From the NCBI GenBank assembly GCA_027311125.1, contig DAICZO010000306.1, forward strand, positions 1 through 11,145: a stretch of 11,145 bases of DNA, read 5' to 3'. Below the pieces are notes generated by a model, which saw nothing but the letters and a program-made list of their open reading frames with translations, had not been told where the DNA came from and made no database searches. The translations under genes and the position numbers were made by a program. The stretch is from Acidobacteriaceae bacterium. Lineage in GTDB: Bacteria; Acidobacteriota; Terriglobia; Terriglobales; Acidobacteriaceae. Of this stretch, positions 6,683-11,145 are shown one piece after another; within the stretch, counting starts at the first letter, position 1; every line of letters begins with the position of its first letter.

Positions 6683-7021
6683 ATGAAGAAACTTACCCGA
6701 TTTGCTACGCCACTGGTTGCAGTGGCGATGTTGAGCACCGCACCACTTTTCGTGCACGCTCAGAACTCCCCGAAGGGCAACAATCAGGCCCAAAGCCAGG
6801 ATTGGAACACGCCACCGGCAGGGACGGAGCAGGAACAGCAGGGCTATCGCGATGGTATCGAAGCCGCCAAGCTCGATCAGGCAGCCAAGCGGAAGATCGA
6901 TGCCAAGTCATCGCACCTGTATGTCCACCCACCCGTCAAAGGTCAGGCGCGCGACGCCTACCGCAACGGATTTACCGGTGGTTATGAAGCAGCATTGAAG
7001 CACCAGACGTCCGGAATGTAA
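6683..7021 (+). CDS. Small exported protein with paired YRxG motifs, function unknown
   Basis: The protein has 112 residues from ATG 6683, which has GAGGA four bases upstream; longer in-frame starts lack a site. The N-terminus MKKLTRFATPLVAVAMLSTA with VHA-Q at 24-27 is a classical Sec signal peptide, leaving about 86 residues in the periplasm or outside. The mature part opens with a Q/N-rich stretch. It then holds two similar elements, YRDGIEAAKLD (about 55) and YRNGFTGGYEAALKH (about 93), separated by the segment SSHLYVHPPVKGQAR. The repeated YR-x-G followed by an alanine-rich helix suggests a duplicated small helical unit. I know of similar small exported proteins in Acidobacteriota but of no assigned function. 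It is closed by a strong terminator, so it is probably expressed from its own promoter or with the gene before it. Confidence 0.85.
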   Translation: MKKLTRFATPLVAVAMLSTAPLFVHAQNSPKGNNQAQSQDWNTPPAGTEQEQQGYRDGIEAAKLDQAAKRKIDAKSSHLYVHPPVKGQARDAYRNGFTGGYEAALKHQTSGM

Positions 7022-7077
7022 TCGAAGCTCAAGACCATCGACGCTGCTGCTCAGTAGCTGATACAAAAGAAGAGACG

Positions 7078-7108
7078 AAAGAGGTCCCGTATCGGGGCCT
7101 TTTTCTTT
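7078..7108 (+). terminator. Intrinsic terminator after the small exported protein gene
   Basis: AGGTCCCG (7082-7089) pairs with CGGGGCCT (7093-7100), eight base pairs including one G-T wobble, with loop TAT. It is followed by TTTTCTTT, and the flanking A residues before the stem can extend the pairing. It lies about 60 nt past the stop at 7021. Confidence 0.85.
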
Positions 7109-7124
7109 GCCACGATCTTTGCCA
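7105..7124 (+). repeat. Direct repeat CTTTGCCA twice, 12-bp period, upstream of the GH31 gene
   Basis: CTTTGCCA occurs at 7105-7112 and again at 7117-7124, separated by CGAT. It begins in the T-tract of the preceding terminator and lies about 80-100 bp upstream of the glycosidase start. It could be part of a regulator site or chance. Confidence 0.4.
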
Positions 7125-7134
7125 TGTTTTTGTT

Positions 7135-7154
7135 GGTGGCGCGCGAACGCCACC
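7135..7154 (+). repeat. Perfect 7-bp inverted repeat in the GH31 leader
   Basis: GGTGGCG (7135-7141) and CGCCACC (7148-7154) are perfect inverted arms with a 6-bp spacer CGCGAA. It lies 51 bp upstream of the GH31 ATG and is not followed by a T-run. It is a candidate operator or leader hairpin. Confidence 0.55.
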
Positions 7155-7205
7155 CGGGCAGTGAAGTGGGCCAACCTTACTGAGGTATTGGGAGAGAGAC
7201 GAACC

Positions 7206-9554
7206 ATGCGGATGATGGGGAAGAGTGTGTTGATTGCCAGTATGACGCTGGGCCTGCTACAGGCACAGGCGCAGGATGTGCCGCCCGCGGCGACCGTGCC
7301 CGGCAACTCAGTTCCCAGCACGACTGCGCCAGCAGGCCGATCCACCGAGGCGCAGATCGACGGACTGGTGCGTCGCGATGCCTACTCGATTGCGTTGACG
7401 CTGCCAGGTCAGCCCTCGGCCAAGGTGATGGAAGCAAGCGGCAGCGCGCCGGCTGGCCCACCCAGCACGGAGTTGCTGCTGCACGACTTTACGTTCGAAG
7501 GCGCACCGGTGACCAGCAATAAGCTGCACTTCAAGCAACTGGCGCCGGGGGTCATCGAGATCACCAGCGTGGCCTACTCCGTGGGAGACTGGCAGTTTGC
7601 GGTGCGTGATGCGGCCAACTACTACGGGCTGGGCGAACGCTTCAATGCGTTGAACCACACCCACACCATTGTGAAGAATGCCTCGCAGGACAATGCCCAC
7701 GCCAAGGGTTCCGGCACCTACAAGCCGGTGCCTTTCTTTATGAGCACGAGCGGCTACGGCCTGTGGGTGGATACCACCGCCGAGGCCACCTTCGACCTGA
7801 ATGCCACCAGCACTGCGGATGTTCTGATTACGGTGCCCGCCGCCAAACTGCGGTTGGTACTGATCACCGGGCCGGAGTTTCCGCTGATTCTGGAGCGCTT
7901 TACCGGACAGACGCAGCGTGCGATTCTGCCGCCGTATTGGGCGTTCGCACCGTGGATGGGTCGCGACTACCACCAGAATCAGGAGCAGGTGCTGGAGGAT
8001 GTGAACAAGACGCGCGCACTGGGACTGCCAGCCAGCGTCATCGTGATCGACTCGCCCTGGACAACGTCCTATAACAGTTACAAATTCAATCCCAAGCAGT
8101 TTGACGATGCACCGGGCATGGTGAAGCAGGTTCACGGAGCCGGATACAAGCTGGTGCTATGGCATACGTCGTGGATCAACAAACTCTCCGATACACCCAA
8201 GGAGCAGGGCTTTGCCGACAAGATGGAGCCGAAGGCCGAGACCTACGATGAGGCGGCAGGCGATGGATACTTCGTCAAGCGTCCGGACGGCACGCCCTAT
8301 GTAGGCCGTTGGTGGAAAGGCATCGGCTCGATGATCGACTTCACCAATCCTTCGGCGAAGAACTGGTGGCAAGATCAGGTGCGACAGGCGATCCATGCCG
8401 GGGCCGACGGCTTCAAAGACGATGATGCCGAGGGCAGCTTTCAGGGCGACGTCGCCTTTGCCGATGGCACCGACAAACGGCTGATGCGTAACCGCTATGC
8501 GCTGCTGTACAACAACGCGATGGAAGAGTTGATCCAGAAAGATTTGAAGGGCAATGGAGTATTGTTTGCGCGCAGCGTGACAACCGGCGCCAATGGGATT
8601 GGGTTTCTGTGGGGCGGCGATAACGAGTCCAGCTTCAGCCCGGAGAATGGTCTGCCGACGGTGGTGACGGCTGGACTGGGCGCGGGCATCAGCGGGATGC
8701 CGCTGTGGTCCGCGGACCTGGGTGGCTATCTCAAAACGGCGACCACGCCCGATCCGCTGCTGGAGATGCGCTGGACCGAGTATGCAGCCTTTACGCCGAC
8801 CATGGAGATTCTGTCGCAGGCGAACGTGCAGCCTTGGAACTGGGACGAGAAGACCGGTGGAACCCAGGCGCTGGACGTGTATCGCAAGTACGCCGTGCTG
8901 CACATGAGCCTATTTCCCTACCGCTACGCAGCCGCGCAGGAGGCAGCGAAGACCGGAATGCCGATCATGCGGGCGTTGGCGCTGGTGTATCAGAACGACG
9001 AGCGCGCGCGCCAGACGACGGACGAGTATCTCTTCGGACCCGACCTGCTGGTGGCTCCGGTGATCGATGAGAACACACGCCGTCCGGTGTATCTGCCAGC
9101 GGGACAGTGGCTTGACTACTGGACCGGCGCCGCGATGAGTGGCGGCAAGGTGATCGTGGCCGATGTCCCGGTGGATCAGGTGGCGTTATACGTGCGGGCC
9201 GGCGCTGTGATTCCCAAGATTCCTGAAGATGTGATGACGCTGGTGCCGCAGAGTGAGAGCGGCAATCAGCAGGTGAAGTCGCTGGATGATCGGCGGGTGT
9301 ATGAGTTGTATGCCGCGGCGGAAGAGAACGCCGGTGCGACCACCATTACCGACTTTGAAGGCCGCACGGTGACCCGCAAGGGGACGTCGGTGACGATCAA
9401 GGGGGACTCTGCGGCACACATTATTCTGCGCTGGAAGTTTGTCGCGCCCCGGTCTGCGATGGTGAATGGCGAGACAGTTCCGGTGCAGAACAGCGAAAAC
9501 GGTGCGTTTGTAGAGTTTGACCACCTGAAGGACAGCACCGTCAGTTGGCAGTAG
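7206..9554 (+). CDS. Exported GH31 family alpha-glycosidase
   Basis: This 782-residue retaining glycoside hydrolase should cleave alpha-linked sugars outside the cytoplasm. The first 23 residues (MRMMGKSVLIASMTLGLLQAQAQ) form a short signal peptide. Residues about 50-225 are the N-terminal beta domain, with YYGLGERFNALNHTHT. The TIM barrel starts near ILPPYWAFAPWMGRDYHQNQ (about 240). The nucleophile region is ADGFKDDDAEGSF; by alignment to the D-x-x-E pattern the nucleophile is Asp406, with Glu409. The expected acid/base is Asp472 in LWGGDNES, and SADLGGY (Asp504) is another signature. The C-terminal beta domains contain YLFGPDLLVAPVI and YLPAGQWLDYWTG, followed by a DUF5110-like tail. The triple aspartate at the nucleophile is not the usual xylosidase (KTDFGE) or glucosidase (WxDMNE) form, so specificity is open. 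ATG 7206 follows GGAG at an 11-nt spacing. Earlier in-frame codons overlap the terminator and would lack a signal peptide. Confidence 0.93.
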   Translation: MRMMGKSVLIASMTLGLLQAQAQDVPPAATVPGNSVPSTTAPAGRSTEAQIDGLVRRDAYSIALTLPGQPSAKVMEASGSAPAGPPSTELLLHDFTFEGAPVTSNKLHFKQLAPGVIEITSVAYSVGDWQFAVRDAANYYGLGERFNALNHTHTIVKNASQDNAHAKGSGTYKPVPFFMSTSGYGLWVDTTAEATFDLNATSTADVLITVPAAKLRLVLITGPEFPLILERFTGQTQRAILPPYWAFAPWMGRDYHQNQEQVLEDVNKTRALGLPASVIVIDSPWTTSYNSYKFNPKQFDDAPGMVKQVHGAGYKLVLWHTSWINKLSDTPKEQGFADKMEPKAETYDEAAGDGYFVKRPDGTPYVGRWWKGIGSMIDFTNPSAKNWWQDQVRQAIHAGADGFKDDDAEGSFQGDVAFADGTDKRLMRNRYALLYNNAMEELIQKDLKGNGVLFARSVTTGANGIGFLWGGDNESSFSPENGLPTVVTAGLGAGISGMPLWSADLGGYLKTATTPDPLLEMRWTEYAAFTPTMEILSQANVQPWNWDEKTGGTQALDVYRKYAVLHMSLFPYRYAAAQEAAKTGMPIMRALALVYQNDERARQTTDEYLFGPDLLVAPVIDENTRRPVYLPAGQWLDYWTGAAMSGGKVIVADVPVDQVALYVRAGAVIPKIPEDVMTLVPQSESGNQQVKSLDDRRVYELYAAAEENAGATTITDFEGRTVTRKGTSVTIKGDSAAHIILRWKFVAPRSAMVNGETVPVQNSENGAFVEFDHLKDSTVSWQ

Positions 9555-9573
9555 CAGAACGCCAAGGACAGAA

Positions 9574-9612
9574 GCCCCCACTACATCGCGATGGACGTGC
9601 CGCAGTGGGGGC
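9574..9612 (-). terminator. 9-bp perfect stem between convergent genes, possible terminator
   Basis: GCCCCCACT (9574-9582) and AGTGGGGGC (9604-9612) are perfect inverted arms with a 21-nt loop. The stop of the TM2 gene (9583-9581) lies partly inside one arm, and the other arm encodes the second zinc-ribbon cysteine pair region. Only TTCTGT follows on the minus strand, and nothing T-rich follows on the plus strand. A terminator role for either convergent gene is therefore plausible but weak. Confidence 0.4.
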
Positions 9613-10006
9613 AGTAGGCTGCGCTGTTGTCGATGGCCTGGCCGCAGGCTCTGCAGCAGTAAAAGGGGCTGGCTGCAGGCTGTGGCGGCGGGGGGTGGAA
9701 CGGGGATTCGTTCAGGATACGGCTGGCGATGTAGTCGGCCTGGACGGCGTTGTACTCGGCGACGCGGCGCGGCATAAAGAAGCAATCAATCAGGCCGAGA
9801 ATGGCAGGAATGCCAGTCCACGAGAAGATCAGATACAAGGTACCCAGTCCGTTGCGGTGCAGGTAGAACTGGTGGATGCCGAAGCACCCAAGGAATACGG
9901 CGAGCAGAACGCCCACCACCTCATCCTTGCGTGCGCTGTCGTACTCGGCAAAGAACCAGGTGCGTTGCTGCTCGGTCATGTTGTAGGTAGTGATGGGGCT
10001 AAGCAC
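9581..10006 (-). CDS. TM2-domain membrane protein with C-terminal zinc ribbon
   Basis: The product has 141 residues. After a charged N-terminal segment (about 10-28), two hydrophobic helices at about 29-49 and 57-76 flank GCFGIHQFYLHRNGLGTLYL, the hallmark of the TM2 domain. A charged linker and a proline-rich stretch (FHPPPPQP, 103-110) lead to a zinc ribbon with Cys118, Cys121, Cys132 and Cys135 (CRAC and CPHC), probably on the cytoplasmic side. Proteins of this design are common in bacteria but have no firm biochemical role. The GTG at 10006 is chosen because AGGAGG (minus strand 10022-10017) stands ten bases upstream. An ATG at 9979 has no ribosome binding site. It is divergent from the glycosyltransferase and convergent with the GH31 gene. 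Confidence 0.92.
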   Translation of the reverse strand: MLSPITTYNMTEQQRTWFFAEYDSARKDEVVGVLLAVFLGCFGIHQFYLHRNGLGTLYLIFSWTGIPAILGLIDCFFMPRRVAEYNAVQADYIASRILNESPFHPPPPQPAASPFYCCRACGQAIDNSAAYCPHCGTSIAM

Positions 10007-10016
10007 TGGACCAGTA

Positions 10017-10022
10017 CCTCCT
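10017..10022 (-). promoter_or_regulatory. Shine-Dalgarno AGGAGG of the TM2 gene, overlapping an AGGCTTTA box
   Basis: On the minus strand AGGCTTTA (10029-10022) runs directly into AGGAGG (10022-10017), ten bases before GTG 10006-10004. This supports the GTG start over the ATG at 9979. Confidence 0.6.
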
Positions 10023-10129
10023 AAAGCCTGATGCAGTATACGGGGCTCTTAAGGCTTTAGTTCCGAGGGGAGGCTGGCGTGAGATTGATGGAACGGCGGG
10101 TAGATGGCGGATGGGTCTGGTAGGCTTTA
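10021..10129. promoter_or_regulatory. Divergent regulatory region with three AGGCTTTA boxes
   Basis: AGGCTTTA occurs inverted at 10022-10029 (as TAAAGCCT) and direct at 10052-10059 and 10122-10129. The first two sit within a perfect inverted repeat, CTAAAGCC (10021-10028) and GGCTTTAG (10053-10060). Between them lies TATACT on the minus strand (10040-10035), a five-of-six -10 match pointing at the TM2 gene. The third box ends three bases before the GTG of the glycosyltransferase. The arrangement looks like operator sites or leader structures shared by the two divergent genes. Confidence 0.45.
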
Positions 10130-10132
10130 ACC

Positions 10133-11083
10133 GTGGAGACTACACCGAGTCAGATGCTTTTACCGGAGATTGCTGTTCTGATCCCCTGCCATAATGAGCA
10201 GGCCGCCATTACGAAGGTGGTTACTGATTTTCGCGTTGCCCTGCCGAGTGCAACGATCTACGTCTATGACAATAATTCGCAGGACCGCACGGTGGAGTTG
10301 GCACTAGCTGCAGGAGCGCGGGTCTATCGCGAGCCGCTGCAGGGCAAGGGAAACGTGGTAAGGAGGATGTTCTCCGATATCGAAGCGGACATCTATGTGC
10401 TGGTAGATGGGGATGATACATACGAGGCAAAGTCTGCTGTTGCGATGGTGAAGATGCTTCTGGACGAGCGGCTGGATATGCTGAATGGCACGCGTGTGAC
10501 GCAGATTGCCGCAGCTTACCGGCGTGGACATCAGACAGGGAACACTCTGTTAAGCGGCTTGGTGCGGCGCATCTTTGGCAGCCGCATCAAGGATATGTTA
10601 TCGGGCTACCGGGTTTTCAGCCGTAGATTAGTGAAGTCGTTTCCGGCGCTGTCGTCGGGGTTCGAGATTGAGACGGAGTTGACGATTCATGCGCTAGAGC
10701 TTTCGATGCCGCTGGGCGAAATGGAGACGCCGTATAAGGACAGGCCGGAAGGAAGTACTTCGAAGCTGCGAACCTACTCGGATGGAATACGGATTTTGCG
10801 AACGATTGTGATGCTGGTGAAGGATGAGCGTCCGCTGGCGTTCTTTGCTACGGCGGGGTTGATCCTGTTCTGTGTGGCGATTATTTTGAGCATCCCGATC
10901 TTTGTTGAGTTCAGCCGGACACACCTGGTGCCGCGTTTCCCAACGGCGATACTGTCTACGGGACTCGTTCTGACTGCGTTTCTGTCGCTGGCGTGCGGGC
11001 TGATACTGGACTCGGTTGCGCGGGGCCGCAAAGAGATCAAGCGGATGATCTATCTGTCGATACCTTTCTGGCAGGGGAAGTGA
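10133..11083 (+). CDS. Family 2 glycosyltransferase, polyprenol-phosphate type, membrane anchored
   Basis: The 316-residue enzyme is expected to transfer a sugar from a nucleotide donor, probably onto a polyprenyl phosphate or envelope glycan at the cytoplasmic membrane face. The GT-A domain (about 10-225) shows VLIPCHNEQAAI, YVYDNNSQDRT (Asp46), QGKGN (70-74) and VDGDDTY with the DxD metal site at Asp92-Asp94. It continues with LSGYRVFSRRLVKSFP and GFEIETELTIHALE, then RPEGSTSKLRTYSDG. Two hydrophobic helices follow at about 235-257 and 270-292. This layout resembles DPM1/GtrB-like transferases. The donor sugar cannot be read. GTG 10133 is used because TAGG lies eight bases upstream; ATG 10154 is the alternative and would lose only seven residues. 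A strong terminator 20 bp after the stop suggests a single-gene transcript. It is divergent from the TM2 gene. Confidence 0.93.
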   Translation: METTPSQMLLPEIAVLIPCHNEQAAITKVVTDFRVALPSATIYVYDNNSQDRTVELALAAGARVYREPLQGKGNVVRRMFSDIEADIYVLVDGDDTYEAKSAVAMVKMLLDERLDMLNGTRVTQIAAAYRRGHQTGNTLLSGLVRRIFGSRIKDMLSGYRVFSRRLVKSFPALSSGFEIETELTIHALELSMPLGEMETPYKDRPEGSTSKLRTYSDGIRILRTIVMLVKDERPLAFFATAGLILFCVAIILSIPIFVEFSRTHLVPRFPTAILSTGLVLTAFLSLACGLILDSVARGRKEIKRMIYLSIPFWQGK

Positions 11084-11103
11084 GCTGAACTGAAGGAGAA
11101 AAG

Positions 11104-11131
11104 AGGCCCTCCTGGTGGAGGGCCTTTGTGT
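11104..11131 (+). terminator. Intrinsic terminator after the glycosyltransferase gene
   Basis: AGGCCCTCC (11104-11112) and GGAGGGCCT (11117-11125) form a perfect nine-base-pair stem with loop TGGT, preceded by AAAAG and followed by TTTGTGTG. The T-run is short, but the stem is strong and the position 20 bp after the stop is typical. Confidence 0.85.
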
Positions 11132-11145
11132 GTATGGAAGTGCGG

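Noticed and set aside
5804..6793. 329-codon minus-strand frame opposite the 310-residue protein and the small exported protein
   Set aside because: It is R/H/Q-rich with no recognisable motif, and the plus-strand genes have good starts, a signal peptide and a terminator.
7107..7205. N-terminal extension of the GH31 gene
   Set aside because: It would start inside the preceding terminator and bury the signal peptide 33 residues in. ATG 7206 gives a proper exported protein.
1..11145. Mobile element, CRISPR array, tRNA or toxin-antitoxin/defence island
   Set aside because: No transposase or recombinase motif, no regularly spaced repeats, no tRNA-like cloverleaf and no paired small toxin-antitoxin genes were seen.

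Overview
The window is high-GC, densely coded bacterial chromosome. The protein repertoire (an exported GH31 glycosidase, an MGH1-like glycosidase tail, a YcbB-type L,D-transpeptidase lipoprotein and several orphan exported or membrane proteins) resembles soil Acidobacteriota such as the Terriglobus/Granulicella/Edaphobacter group. That placement is an inference from protein style, not from a marker gene. I see no transposase, integrase, CRISPR array, tRNA or rRNA, and codon use looks even throughout.

Left part (1-3650): a truncated glycoside hydrolase ends at 254. A gene-free stretch follows (255-557), containing a strong minus-strand terminator. Two minus-strand envelope genes come next: a lipoprotein L,D-transpeptidase (558-2315) and, upstream of it, a polytopic GT-C-like membrane protein (2439-3641). 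A small DUF2251-like gene (3699-4136) is divergent from the membrane protein gene, with a very short gap.

Middle (4160-7021): a compact minus-strand pair encodes a 5'(3')-deoxyribonucleotidase-like HAD hydrolase and a coiled-coil zinc-ribbon protein. Divergent from it are an unrecognised 310-residue cytoplasmic protein and a 112-residue exported protein, the latter closed by a clear intrinsic terminator.

Right part (7022-11145): an exported GH31 alpha-glycosidase preceded by a leader rich in small repeats, a convergent TM2/zinc-ribbon membrane protein, and a divergent family 2 glycosyltransferase with two C-terminal membrane helices, ended by a second clear intrinsic terminator. The TM2/glycosyltransferase divergent region carries three copies of an AGGCTTTA box, two of which flank a -10-like hexamer.

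The common themes are the cell envelope (L,D-transpeptidase, GT-C-like protein, GT2, TM2) and glycan breakdown (two glycosidases). I found no coherent new multi-gene system. The points worth a second look are regulatory structures and a few orphan proteins.
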